Source: Arthrobacter sp. MMS18-M83 (lineage in GTDB: Bacteria > Actinomycetota > Actinomycetes > Actinomycetales > Micrococcaceae). Taken from it: a stretch of 64,000 nucleotides of DNA. Location of the stretch: the NCBI RefSeq assembly GCF_026683955.1, contig NZ_CP113343.1, positions 1,922,001-1,986,000 on the forward strand. The letters are read 5' to 3'. The position numbers and the translations under genes are program-made. The stretch's first letter is position 1. The number at the start of each line of letters is the position of its first letter. Below the pieces are notes generated by a model. It saw nothing but the letters and a program-made list of their open reading frames with translations. It was not told the origin of the DNA and did not search any database. Shown here piece after piece: positions 42,435 to 50,755 of the stretch.

Positions 42435-45071
42435 CTAGGAATCCAGTTTGGTCAGCGGCGCGTAACGCAACAGGAGTCGCTTCTCCCCGACGTCGAACTT
42501 CACCTTCGCCACAGTCTTGTCACCGGCGCCCTCGACGCCGATCACGGTGCCGTTGCCGAAGCTGGTGTGGTTCACTTTGTCCCCCACGACGACGGCCACC
42601 ACTTCCTTTTGCGGCTGGACACGGTTGCGTGCGACGGCGGCAGGCACGTCGGCGTTGAAGCCGGCAGTTGGGCTAGCGGCGGCCCCGCGGGAGGTGCCCG
42701 CACCCCAGAAGGAACCGCCGTAACGCCCGGAACCGATGGGCGCGTTGCCCCAGCCGCTGACCTGGCGGGAGGTGCCTTCGCGCTTCCACTCCACGAGTTC
42801 GTTCGGGATCTCCTCAAGGAACTGGCTGGCGGGGTTGTATTGGCTCTGGCCCCACATGCTGCGGACTTCTGAGCGGGTCACGTACAGGCGCTTCCGGGCA
42901 CGGGTAAGGCCCACATAGGCCAGGCGGCGCTCTTCTGCCAGTTCCTTGGGGTCCGTTGCGGAGCGCTGATGCGGGAAGAGCCCGTGTTCCATGCCGGTCA
43001 GGAAGACCACCGGGAATTCCAGGCCCTTGGCCGTGTGGAGGGTCATAAGCGTGACCACGCCCATCCGCTTGGCCTCTGCCACTGCGGCGGCTGCGTCCTC
43101 GGAGGATCCCTCCGGGGCGTCCGGGATTTGGTCGGCGTCGGCCACGAGCGAGACTTGCTCAAGGAACTCCCCCAGCGAGCCTTCGGGGTTGTCACGCTCG
43201 TATTCGCGCACCACGGCCACCAATTCGGCGAGGTTTTCCACGCGCGATTCGTCCTGCGGGTCCGTACTGGCGCGAAGCCCCGCAAGGTACCCGGTTTGTT
43301 CGAGGACGGCCTCAAGGGCGGCCGCAGCCCCCGATCCGGAAGCCACCTCGGCTAGGTCATCCAGGAGCTTCACGAAGCCCAGGACCGCGTTCACGGAGCG
43401 GGTGGCCATGCCGGGAGCCTGGTCCGCCTTGCGCGCCGCCGCCATGAACGAGGTGCGCTCACGCTCGGCCAAAGCCGCCACGGCGCCCTCGGCGCGGTCG
43501 CCGATCCCCCGCTTGGGTTCGTTGAGGACGCGACGCAAATTGACGTCGTCGTCCGGGTTCACCAGGACGCGAAGGTACGCGAGGGCGTCCTTGATTTCCT
43601 TGCGTTCGTAGAATCGGGTGCCACCTACCACTTTGTACGGCAGGCCCACGCGGACCAAGACGTCTTCAATGGAGCGGGACTGGGCATTCGTGCGGTAGAA
43701 GATGGCGACATCGCCGGGACGCAGTCCGTCCTCGTCCTGGAGCCGGTCGATTTCCTTGGCGATGAACTGGGCCTCGTCGTGCTCGTTCTCCCCCACGTAG
43801 CCGATGATCTTCTCGCCGTCGCCTTCGGCCGTCCAAAGTTTCTTATCCGGACGGTTCGGGTTGCGTGAAATAACGGAGTTCGCCGCACTCAGGATGTTCT
43901 GCGTGGAACGGTAGTTCTGCTCCAGCTTGATGGTGCGGGCTTCCGGGTAGTCGTTCTCGAATTCGACGATGTTGCGGATGTCCGCACCACGGAAGGCGTA
44001 GATGGATTGGTCCGAGTCGCCGACGACGGTGAGCTCGCTCGCGTGGGGACCCTCGCCGACGATTTCGCGGACCAAGGCGTACTGGGCATGGTTGGTGTCC
44101 TGGTATTCGTCCACGAGGACGTGCCGGAAACGGCGGCGATAGGACTCTGCGAGCGCGGGGAAGGCACGGAACATGTAGACGGTCTGCGCGATGAGGTCGT
44201 CGAAGTCCATGGCGTTGGCCTGGCGCAGGCGCTGGGTGTAGCCCTTGAAAACCTCGGCCACGGCCTGCTCGAAGGGTTCGTTGTAGTTGGCGCTGGAGGC
44301 GAACGCGTCGTCGTCGATGAGCTCGTTTTTGAGGGCCGAGATCTTGTGCTGGATGGCCTTGGGGGCGAACTTCTTGGGGTCGATGTCCAGGTTCTTGGCG
44401 ACGAGCGTGATGAGCCGCAGGGAGTCGGCGGAATCGTAGATGGAGAAGTTGGAGTTTAGCCCGACGTTGGCAGCCTCCCGGCGCAGGATGCGCACGCAGG
44501 AGGAGTGGAAGGTGGAGATCCACATGGTTTTGGCGCGGCCGCCTACCAAGGCTTCGATGCGTTCCCGCATTTCCGCGGCTGCCTTGTTGGTGAACGTGAT
44601 GGCCAGGATCTCGCCGTGATGGGCCCGACCCGTGGCGATCAAGTAGGCAATGCGGTTTGATAGCACGCGGGTTTTGCCCGAACCTGCGCCGGCCACGATC
44701 AGCAAAGGGCTGCCGGCATGTTTGACGGCTTCCTCTTGCTGCGGGTTCAACCCCTGAAGCAGTGCCTCGGCGGACGGCAGGCCCGAGTGGCCCCGACCGT
44801 GTCCACCACTGGCCGCATCACCGCCGGGCGTACCGCCCCAGGACACTCCGCCGGACGCGCGACCACCGGGTGCACCGGGTCCGGGCGCACCGTCACCGGG
44901 CGCACCGGATCCGGCGTCGTGCCCAAGCTGGCCGCTGGCGTCGGGCAAGCCTCGTTCGAAGTCCGGCATCCCACCTCCGGCGCGCGAAAGCATGGCAGGG
45001 GCGGCCTTGGTGGCAGCTTTGCTGGCAACTTTGAAAGGGCCATCCGCGTACGGGTCAAACAACATATCCAT
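42435..45071 (-). CDS. pcrA: ATP-dependent DNA helicase PcrA/UvrD (superfamily 1)
   Basis: 3'-5' helicase for nucleotide excision repair and replication-conflict removal. Motifs: Q-motif LLQGLNPQQEEAVKH, Walker A VAGAGSGKTRVL, motif II VDEYQDTNHAQYALV, motif III VVGDSDQSIYAFRGAD, motif IV QNYRST, motif V VTLMTLHTAKGLEFPVVFL and motif VI VGLTRARKRLYV. The C-terminus (VGDKVNHTSFGNGTVIGVEG) is the Tudor-like domain of actinobacterial PcrA. 878 residues; residues of about 45-100 before the core are Gly/Pro/Ala-rich low complexity. ATG 45071 is chosen as the conserved start MDMLFDPYADGP. Confidence 0.95.
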   Translation of the reverse strand: MDMLFDPYADGPFKVASKAATKAAPAMLSRAGGGMPDFERGLPDASGQLGHDAGSGAPGDGAPGPGAPGGRASGGVSWGGTPGGDAASGGHGRGHSGLPSAEALLQGLNPQQEEAVKHAGSPLLIVAGAGSGKTRVLSNRIAYLIATGRAHHGEILAITFTNKAAAEMRERIEALVGGRAKTMWISTFHSSCVRILRREAANVGLNSNFSIYDSADSLRLITLVAKNLDIDPKKFAPKAIQHKISALKNELIDDDAFASSANYNEPFEQAVAEVFKGYTQRLRQANAMDFDDLIAQTVYMFRAFPALAESYRRRFRHVLVDEYQDTNHAQYALVREIVGEGPHASELTVVGDSDQSIYAFRGADIRNIVEFENDYPEARTIKLEQNYRSTQNILSAANSVISRNPNRPDKKLWTAEGDGEKIIGYVGENEHDEAQFIAKEIDRLQDEDGLRPGDVAIFYRTNAQSRSIEDVLVRVGLPYKVVGGTRFYERKEIKDALAYLRVLVNPDDDVNLRRVLNEPKRGIGDRAEGAVAALAERERTSFMAAARKADQAPGMATRSVNAVLGFVKLLDDLAEVASGSGAAAALEAVLEQTGYLAGLRASTDPQDESRVENLAELVAVVREYERDNPEGSLGEFLEQVSLVADADQIPDAPEGSSEDAAAAVAEAKRMGVVTLMTLHTAKGLEFPVVFLTGMEHGLFPHQRSATDPKELAEERRLAYVGLTRARKRLYVTRSEVRSMWGQSQYNPASQFLEEIPNELVEWKREGTSRQVSGWGNAPIGSGRYGGSFWGAGTSRGAAASPTAGFNADVPAAVARNRVQPQKEVVAVVVGDKVNHTSFGNGTVIGVEGAGDKTVAKVKFDVGEKRLLLRYAPLTKLDS

Positions 45072-45150
45072 GGTGTTTACCAGTCTAGGCGGTGGCTCTG
45101 ACACCGGATGTCCGGATACCACTCACGAGCCCTGGCCAATCCACCCGAAG

Positions 45151-45276
45151 GGACATGCCCCTTCTTCGCTTGAACCACTGGACATAACAGCGCTATGTCC
45201 ACCCCTCACACCAAGGAGAGCGCATGCTCGGTGGAACCCGAGCACTATGTCCAACCCGAATGCTAAGGAGAGAGCA
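45151..45276. repeat. composite intergenic repeats (GGACATGCCC family and AAGGAGAG units)
   Basis: GGACATGCCC (45151), the inverted pair GGACATA/TATGTCC (45180-45200), and two copies of CTATGTCCA followed by AAGGAGAGCGCATGCTC or AAGGAGAGAGCATGCTC, about 51 bases apart. It lies between pcrA and the phosphatase, both read leftwards. Confidence 0.65.
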
Positions 45277-45279
45277 TGC

Positions 45280-46122
45280 TCACATGAGTTGCGGCACCGA
45301 GGTGAGCGCCACGCGCAACTCGCGGACCGCCGTCGCGCCTCCGGCGATGAACCAATCGAGGCCGTTGACGCGCACGACGTCGGTGTCCCCGCCGGCCGCG
45401 CGGACGATCGCCTTGCCGGGGAGCCAGTCCCACTCGGGGCAGCTGTGTTGGAACCAGCAGCCCAGTTCACCGTCGGCCACCCTGCCGAGATCGCAGGAGC
45501 CGGATCCGAACATGCGCAGCGAGGCTGTGGACACCGCTGCGGCGTGCCATGGCATCGCAGCGCGGGGATCGGCCAGCCACTTGGGGTGGATGTAGGTAGC
45601 GGCGCCGAGTTCACTGAGGTCCGCCCCCGACGGTCCGGAGATCCGTTCATCGTTGAGCACTGCGGGGTGGCCTTCCCCGCCAATCCAGAGCTTGTCCAAC
45701 TCGGGCTGGTAGATGGCTCCGAGGATGACGTCGGGATCCGAGGCGACACCGTGCGATGCCGGCCGCTCGTGCTTCAAGGCGATCGCCGAGCACCAGTACG
45801 TGGAGCCGTGCAGGAAATTGTAGGTACCGTCCACAGGGTCGATCACCCACATGCGGCCGCTGGTTCCTGCCACCGAGCTTCCCTCTTCGCCAAGGATGCC
45901 GTCGTCCGGACGGCAGCGGCGCAGTTGCTCAAGGACATAGGCCTCGGCCGCATGGTCCGCGGCGGTCACCACGTCCGAAACCGAGGTCTTGCGTTCTCCC
46001 TGCAACCCGCCCATCCGCATCAGCAGGGCAAGTTGCCCGGCTTCCCGGACCAGGGCAGCAGCCAGTTCGTAGTCGTCCAGCGATGGGTCAAGTTCTGTGG
46101 CGGAGTGCCTGCCTGTGGTCAT
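45280..46122 (-). CDS. inositol monophosphatase-family phosphatase
   Basis: Mg-dependent phosphatase of the IMPase/HisN/FBPase fold. Motif A is MWVIDPVDGTYNFLHG (canonical DPxDGTxNF), preceded by GILGEEGSS (metal-binding EE) and the AADHAAEAYVLEQL helix. The usual late WDxAAG motif is changed to PEWDWLPGKAIVRAAGG. 280 residues. The substrate may be inositol phosphate, histidinol phosphate or another sugar phosphate. It is not next to the iol genes, and its partner gene is unknown. It starts 34 bases from the divergent membrane protein. Confidence 0.87.
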   Translation of the reverse strand: MTTGRHSATELDPSLDDYELAAALVREAGQLALLMRMGGLQGERKTSVSDVVTAADHAAEAYVLEQLRRCRPDDGILGEEGSSVAGTSGRMWVIDPVDGTYNFLHGSTYWCSAIALKHERPASHGVASDPDVILGAIYQPELDKLWIGGEGHPAVLNDERISGPSGADLSELGAATYIHPKWLADPRAAMPWHAAAVSTASLRMFGSGSCDLGRVADGELGCWFQHSCPEWDWLPGKAIVRAAGGDTDVVRVNGLDWFIAGGATAVRELRVALTSVPQLM

Positions 46123-46155
46123 GAGTCCAGCTTATGTGGCTGGATAATGATTCAT

Positions 46156-46782
46156 ATGGCCAAGACCCCTGCCCAACGCATCAAGAAACACGGCGCCAAC
46201 GCTGCCGTCCCGCAGCACCACTTGCCGTCAGTGGTCAATCCCACCACGCAGCGGTCCCCCGAGAAAGCACAAAGCAACGCGAAGCTCGTGGTGATCGCCG
46301 GGGTCGTGGCCAGCCTTTTGCTGTTCTGGTACGTGCATCTCCTGACCCTCAACCAGATGACCCAGTTGTCGGGCGGCATGGCCATGCCTGATTCCCTCAT
46401 TGGCGGATTCTCCACGGATTACATCCAGCAGTTGCACTCCGCGATGAACGATGACGCCCGTGGCCAGCTCAGCTACATCCACAAAACCGCGGGAACCCTT
46501 TTTCCGCTGATCTTCGGCTTCACCTGGCTTCTGCTCATCGGCACCAACGTGGCCGGCAAGGCACTGCGTTGGATTCTGTGGGCGGCTCCCCTGCTGTTCG
46601 CGGTGGTCCGGTTGTGGAGCAACGTTGCGGTTGACGCTGCGCTGGGATCGGCCGTGCCCGACGCCGGACAGGTGGCTTTGGCGTCCATGCTCACTGTCTT
46701 GGGCTGGGTGCTTTTCCTGCTAAGCATTTTTGCTGGCGGCGCGGCTGTGTTTATGGGGCGTCGGCGTTCAACGAGCGCCTGA
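46156..46782 (+). CDS. membrane protein of unknown function
   Basis: 208 residues: a basic, proline-rich cytoplasmic N-terminus (MAKTPAQRIKKHGAN), then four predicted helices (about 44-63, 118-136, 140-160 and 175-200) with a longer extracellular loop between the first two. No family recognised. The 3' end overlaps the converging DUF998 gene by 32 bases. There is no good ribosome site at ATG 46156, so expression may be low. Confidence 0.7.
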   Translation: MAKTPAQRIKKHGANAAVPQHHLPSVVNPTTQRSPEKAQSNAKLVVIAGVVASLLLFWYVHLLTLNQMTQLSGGMAMPDSLIGGFSTDYIQQLHSAMNDDARGQLSYIHKTAGTLFPLIFGFTWLLLIGTNVAGKALRWILWAAPLLFAVVRLWSNVAVDAALGSAVPDAGQVALASMLTVLGWVLFLLSIFAGGAAVFMGRRRSTSA

Positions 46783-47539
46783 CGATCCTGCGTTCCCGAT
46801 GCACTCGCTGCGCCACCACCAGGCCAACGAGCGAGAGCCCGAGGATGATCGGGTAGGCCATGGTTCGTTCGATGGCGCCGGGCTCGTCCACGCGCAGCGC
46901 CGAAGCAAGGACAAAAATCGTTGCGCCCGAGGACACCACACCGAAGAGCAGCACCATCCAGGACATCGTGGTCCGTCGCAGCCATACCAGGCCCAGCAAT
47001 GCCAGTGCCAGCGGTCCCGCAATGAAATACAGCCCCGCTCCCGTCAAGTGCCAAGCCAGCGCAGTGTCCTCCGGAACCAGTCCCACGATGGTTTGGCCGA
47101 TGCCGGCCACCAGCACCAGTACGCGCACAGCACAGGCAGCAAGCCACGGTACCTTTCCGGGGCCGGAACGGACGTATCGCTGCCCCGGTTGCGCAGCCAC
47201 GGACAACACCGCCGAGCTCAGCAGCACGGCACCTAGCACCATGGCAAGGCCTTGCAGGACGAAGGAGGCGTTCATGAGCCAGTTCAGTGGCGAACAGACC
47301 TCGTGGCCGTTGAACTGCCCGCACTTGGCTGCGCCGAGGTCGCTGATGACATAGGCGCGGCGATCGTAGCCAGGAGTGCCTTGCCAAGCGGCCATGGCGG
47401 CGGCTTCAACAATGAAGTAGTGGATGAGGCTGAGGGAGGCCCATGCCCCCACCAGCTCGCGTCTTCCGGCGATGTCCGGGAGCAAACCACGTTCTTCGGA
47501 CAAAGGGTTCCCGGCCCGCGGGGGGCCCGCCGTCGTCAT
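46751..47539 (-). CDS. DUF998-type integral membrane protein (paralog 1)
   Basis: 262 residues with six or seven helices. Shared with the paralog at 51469: AYDRR/GYDRR followed by ISDLGA, a conserved Cys pair (CGQFNGHEVCSPLNWLMNASF) and LQGLAMVLGAVLLSSA. AMAYPIILGLSLVG lies near the C-terminus. The pattern fits the DUF998 family, whose function is unknown. It overlaps the converging upstream gene's 3' end. The two Cys, predicted outside, may form a disulfide. Confidence 0.8.
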   Translation of the reverse strand: MTTAGPPRAGNPLSEERGLLPDIAGRRELVGAWASLSLIHYFIVEAAAMAAWQGTPGYDRRAYVISDLGAAKCGQFNGHEVCSPLNWLMNASFVLQGLAMVLGAVLLSSAVLSVAAQPGQRYVRSGPGKVPWLAACAVRVLVLVAGIGQTIVGLVPEDTALAWHLTGAGLYFIAGPLALALLGLVWLRRTTMSWMVLLFGVVSSGATIFVLASALRVDEPGAIERTMAYPIILGLSLVGLVVAQRVHRERRIVRRSLNADAP

Positions 47540-47625
47540 AGCGCCAGAATAGCCGCCCGTGGTGCGGGAACGAAGACCCGGGAAAGAAGACGCTCCGAAA
47601 CGAAGGGGCCCCCGGTCCGCGGGCG

Positions 47626-48666
47626 TTACTCCTGTTCCGGACCGGTTTCCGGGGCTAGCATCTCCCGGGCTTGGAGCGCACGCTGGTGGGCGCCGGCTTT
47701 GTCGAATCGGTCAGCCGCTTCGAGCAGGCTTTCCCTTGCTGACTGCTTGCTCCCGGTATCGGCTTGGGCACGGGCCATTAAGAGGAATATTTCGCCTGCC
47801 ATCTGCGGTGGCAGTTGGTCGGCACGGCCCCTGAGTTCGTCCAGCAACTCGATTGCCGCGCCGGCGTCGCCCGCGAGGTAGGTCCAATGCGCGCGGTTGA
47901 GCCGAAGCAGGAGAATTTCCTCTTCGTTGCCGCCCACCACATCCGTGGCAAGCTCCGCCCGTTCAATGCACCGCAGGGTGGCGGCATCTGCCACTTCGGC
48001 GGCCAGCCTCATCGCTGCCGATGCCTTGTTGAATTTGGCCCAGACATCAAGGTTCCGGGAAGGGGAAAAGGTTTCCGCTGCAAGCTCATGGTAGTGGAGC
48101 CCTTCATCGACCTTGTCGCAAAGGAAGGCCACATTGCCGATCACCCAGTACGCCTTGCCGGCTAGCTGGTCATCCATTTCATCGGAGATTCTTGCCGAGA
48201 GGGACAAGCACTCCTCCCAGGCCTCCTCCAGCTTGCCGGACTCGCCAAACGCGGCAATCAGTGCCTGCCTGGCATGGACGTCGATTTCCATGTCGGCGTC
48301 ATCATCGACCAGTCCAACTGCCGACGCCGCAGCCGAGGTGGCTATCTCAAGGAGCCCTTCACCCCGCAGGGAATTCGCCATCAAAATGAGTGCCCGGGCC
48401 CGGTGTTGGGGTGAAGCCGCAGCCAACGATGCCTCAAAAAGGGACCTCGCCAGCTCAGTGCTCGCAGCGAAATCACCTGCGTCGAGCAGATTCTCCGCTT
48501 GAAGGAAAGTCATGTTCCACCACCCGGTGGAATCGCCCTCATCAAGGGCAATATCAGCGGCCGAGCGCGCACCATCGGCGGCCTTAGCGAAGTCGTGGCT
48601 GGCCCGGTGCCCCCTCGCCTGCAGTTCAGCGGCGGCGTACGACGGCGCAACCTTCTTTTCTCCCAT
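47626..48666 (-). CDS. tetratricopeptide-repeat-like cytoplasmic protein
   Basis: 346 residues, nearly all helical, no signal peptide or membrane segment. Alternating helices such as GWWNMTFLQAENLLDAGDFAAS, HRARALILMANSLRGEGLLE and GEIFLLMARAQADTGSKQSA have the spacing of TPR repeats across the whole length. There is no DNA-binding domain. ATG 48666 is used; a GTG-type extension to 48690 is unlikely. It is divergent from the GWWPN-repeat peptide gene, 170 bases away. TPR proteins of this shape often bind short peptides, as in the RRNPP receptors of Firmicutes. A receptor role is a hypothesis. It contains TGWWN at residues 47-51. Confidence 0.75.
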   Translation of the reverse strand: MGEKKVAPSYAAAELQARGHRASHDFAKAADGARSAADIALDEGDSTGWWNMTFLQAENLLDAGDFAASTELARSLFEASLAAASPQHRARALILMANSLRGEGLLEIATSAAASAVGLVDDDADMEIDVHARQALIAAFGESGKLEEAWEECLSLSARISDEMDDQLAGKAYWVIGNVAFLCDKVDEGLHYHELAAETFSPSRNLDVWAKFNKASAAMRLAAEVADAATLRCIERAELATDVVGGNEEEILLLRLNRAHWTYLAGDAGAAIELLDELRGRADQLPPQMAGEIFLLMARAQADTGSKQSARESLLEAADRFDKAGAHQRALQAREMLAPETGPEQE

Positions 48667-48676
48667 GGGTCCATTA

Positions 48677-48689
48677 TGTCTCTGAGACA
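48677..48689. promoter_or_regulatory. short palindrome before the TPR gene
   Basis: TGTCTCTGAGACA is a 13-base inverted repeat with one central base, 10 bases upstream of the TPR start and 60 bases from the -35 of the divergent peptide gene. It could be an operator. Confidence 0.35.
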
Positions 48690-48748
48690 CTCCGCCGATG
48701 ATTCAGGCGAGCGTTTAGCATGTTTCTGTACCGCGCGGACGAACACTG

Positions 48749-48777
48749 ATGACACGGCGTGTCGCTACTCTTATAAT
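48749..48777 (+). promoter_or_regulatory. near-consensus promoter of the GWWPN peptide gene
   Basis: ATGACA (48749-48754), exactly 17 bases, then a perfect TATAAT (48772-48777). One of the strongest promoters visible in the window, 60 bases before the ATG. Confidence 0.8.
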
Positions 48778-48836
48778 GAGCATGCTTCACTTCGTTCACT
48801 CCAGTCGCATCAGTCACTCATATCAGGAGCTTCCGC

Positions 48837-49163
48837 ATGAAAAGAACTATCGCCGCTCTCCTCGCTGCCGCAGCAATCTTGCTTGCCGGAATTTCCGGCT
48901 CGGCAGCCGTTTCCGCAAGCAGCGAGAGTCCCTCAAACGACTCGTCCATAGCCACTGGCTGGTGGCCGAACTTCGCCCACAACTCGACGGAAGCCACTGG
49001 CTGGTGGCCCAACTTCGCCCAGAACTCGGCAGAAGCCACTGGCTGGTGGCCCAACGCCGCAACCCAGGGTTCGGCCCAGGCCGTTGGCTGGTGGCCCAAC
49101 TCCACCACTCAGGGTTCGCCTCAGGCCACCGGCTGGTGGCCCAACTCCACCCCGTCCAACTAG
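48837..49163 (+). CDS. secreted protein made of five GWWPN tandem repeats
   Basis: 108 residues, no family recognised. A Sec signal peptide (MKRTIAALLAAAAILLAGIS, cleavage likely after VSA at residue 27) is followed by a mature chain of about 80 residues. GWWPN occurs at 41-45, 55-59, 69-73, 84-88 and 99-103, with periods of 14, 14, 15 and 15. Each is preceded by AT or AV and followed by polar linkers rich in Asn, Ser, Thr and Gln. There are no Cys and, after the signal, only acidic residues and one His. A near-consensus promoter, AGGAG seven bases before ATG, and a strong terminator show a real, well-expressed monocistronic gene. It could be a multi-copy peptide signal precursor, or a cell-wall or polysaccharide-binding protein; sequence does not decide. 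Confidence 0.88.
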   Translation: MKRTIAALLAAAAILLAGISGSAAVSASSESPSNDSSIATGWWPNFAHNSTEATGWWPNFAQNSAEATGWWPNAATQGSAQAVGWWPNSTTQGSPQATGWWPNSTPSN

Positions 49164-49170
49164 CAATACC

Positions 49171-49204
49171 TGAAAGGCACCGGACCAAGGTCCGGTGCCT
49201 TTCA
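49171..49204. terminator. bidirectional terminator after the GWWPN peptide gene
   Basis: TGAAAGGCACCGGACC and GGTCCGGTGCCTTTCA form a perfect 16-bp palindrome with an AA centre, so each strand ends in CCTTTCA. It separates the peptide gene from the converging GGDEF-EAL gene. Confidence 0.8.
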
Positions 49205-49234
49205 GTTGCCGCTTAGTTGCCGCCGCAACTCCGC

Positions 49235-50755
49235 TCAGGCGCCGCGCAGCAGTTCCGCGAATTTCTCCGGTGGCATGGGCCGGCCGAAGTAGTACCCCTG
49301 GCCGCTGGCACAACCGAGACGGGAAAGCTCAGCCGCTTGGTCTGCCGTTTCGATACCCTCAGCAACCGCCTGCATTCCGCAGGCGTGGATGAGCTGAAGA
49401 ACCGCCGCCACAAAGTCACGTTCCTTGTCGTCCGTGCCCAAGCCCTGGATCAGGGACCGGTCAATCTTGACCACGTTGACCGGGAGGTTGCGTAGATAGC
49501 TGATGGACGAATAGCCAGTGCCGAAATCATCAATCTCCAAGCGGATCCCCAGGCGCCGGAGGCCGGTCAGCGAGTATTTGTCGATATCGCTGCCGTTCAG
49601 GGCCATCGACTCCGTGAGTTCGATGACCAGCCTGGCTGCTTCCACTCCGGTCTCGGCGAGCACTTCCCGCACATGCTCGATCAAGTCGAGGCTTTGAAGT
49701 TCAGTTGTTGAAATATTGACCCGCATGCTGAAGTCTTCTTCCACCCCCGGGCCGTCCTGCCACTCGCGCAATTGCCGCATCGCTTGGCGAAGGACCCAAT
49801 AGCCCAGATCGATGATGATGCCGGTTTCCTCGGCCAACGGAATGAACGCATCCGGCATCAGCAATCCCCTGTCGGGGTGGTTCCACCGCACCAGCGCTTC
49901 CGCGCCTTCAATCCGGCCCGAGCTCAACTCGACAACAGGCTGGTAGTAGAGGACCAACTGATCTGTCCGGATGGCTTCACGCAGCTCCGAGATCATGAGG
50001 CCTTGGAGTCGGCGTGCGTACAACAAGGCGGGCTCGAAGACCCTCACAGTGCTCCGCTGCTCGGCCTTGGCCGCATACATCGCCGTATCGGCTTCCATCA
50101 CGAGGTCGTCCACTGACTGCCCAGGTTCGCCAACCGTGAGCCCGATGCTTGTTCCGCAGATGATCCGCACTTCGCCAATTTCGATGCTCTCGCCCACTGC
50201 CCGGAGGATCCGTTTGGCCACTCCGCGCGCGTGCGCCGCGTTGGATTTTGGCAGCATGACGGCAAACTCGTCCCCGCCGAGCCTGGCCACCGTGTCTCCT
50301 TCGCGGACCGCCGCGAGCAAGCGATTGGCGGTGACCTGCAGAACAGTGTCGCCGGCACCGTGCCCCAGGGTGTCGTTGATGCCCTTGAACGAGTTCAGGT
50401 CCAAGACGAGCAATGCGGGTGGAAGTTCTCCCCGTTCGGACTCCGCCAGCTCGTGGCTCAGTGCCCTGTTGAGGGCAGTGCGGTTGGCCAGCTGGGTCAG
50501 TGGATCTGTGAGGGCCATCCTCTCGAGTTCGATTTGGGCCTCGCGCAGCATGGCTGTGCGGTTTTCGACCCGGTCCTCGAGTTCCTGGTAGATGGCTTGA
50601 AGATCGTCCGCCATGAGGTTGATGCCGGTAATGACGGCAGCCACTTCGTCTCGCGGACCCGAGACCGGGATCCGTGTGCTGAGGTCGCCGTCCGCAATCC
50701 GGGCTACCCCTTCAACGAGGGCAAGGAGTCGTGGATCCTGGGGCTCATGATTCAC
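49235..50755 (-). CDS. GGDEF-EAL cyclic-di-GMP turnover protein
   Basis: 506 residues: a short HAMP-like/coiled region (about 10-80; DGDLSTRIPVSGPRDEVAAV), a GGDEF domain (80-240) with intact RLGGDEF at 158-164, and an EAL domain (about 255-500) with EGAEALVRW, NISTTELQ, ELTES, DDFGTGYSS and KIDRSLI. Both catalytic signatures are complete, so synthesis and hydrolysis are both possible. No membrane helix is predicted. The GTG start at 50755 overlaps the end of the STAS-like gene by 11 bases, so the two are coupled. A PilZ-tailed glycan synthase 3 kb away is a likely target of the signal. Confidence 0.92.
   Translation of the reverse strand: MNHEPQDPRLLALVEGVARIADGDLSTRIPVSGPRDEVAAVITGINLMADDLQAIYQELEDRVENRTAMLREAQIELERMALTDPLTQLANRTALNRALSHELAESERGELPPALLVLDLNSFKGINDTLGHGAGDTVLQVTANRLLAAVREGDTVARLGGDEFAVMLPKSNAAHARGVAKRILRAVGESIEIGEVRIICGTSIGLTVGEPGQSVDDLVMEADTAMYAAKAEQRSTVRVFEPALLYARRLQGLMISELREAIRTDQLVLYYQPVVELSSGRIEGAEALVRWNHPDRGLLMPDAFIPLAEETGIIIDLGYWVLRQAMRQLREWQDGPGVEEDFSMRVNISTTELQSLDLIEHVREVLAETGVEAARLVIELTESMALNGSDIDKYSLTGLRRLGIRLEIDDFGTGYSSISYLRNLPVNVVKIDRSLIQGLGTDDKERDFVAAVLQLIHACGMQAVAEGIETADQAAELSRLGCASGQGYYFGRPMPPEKFAELLRGA

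Noticed and set aside
49235..50755. Degenerate (non-catalytic) GGDEF or EAL domain
   Set aside because: RLGGDEF and EGAEALVRW are intact, so inactivity cannot be claimed from sequence.
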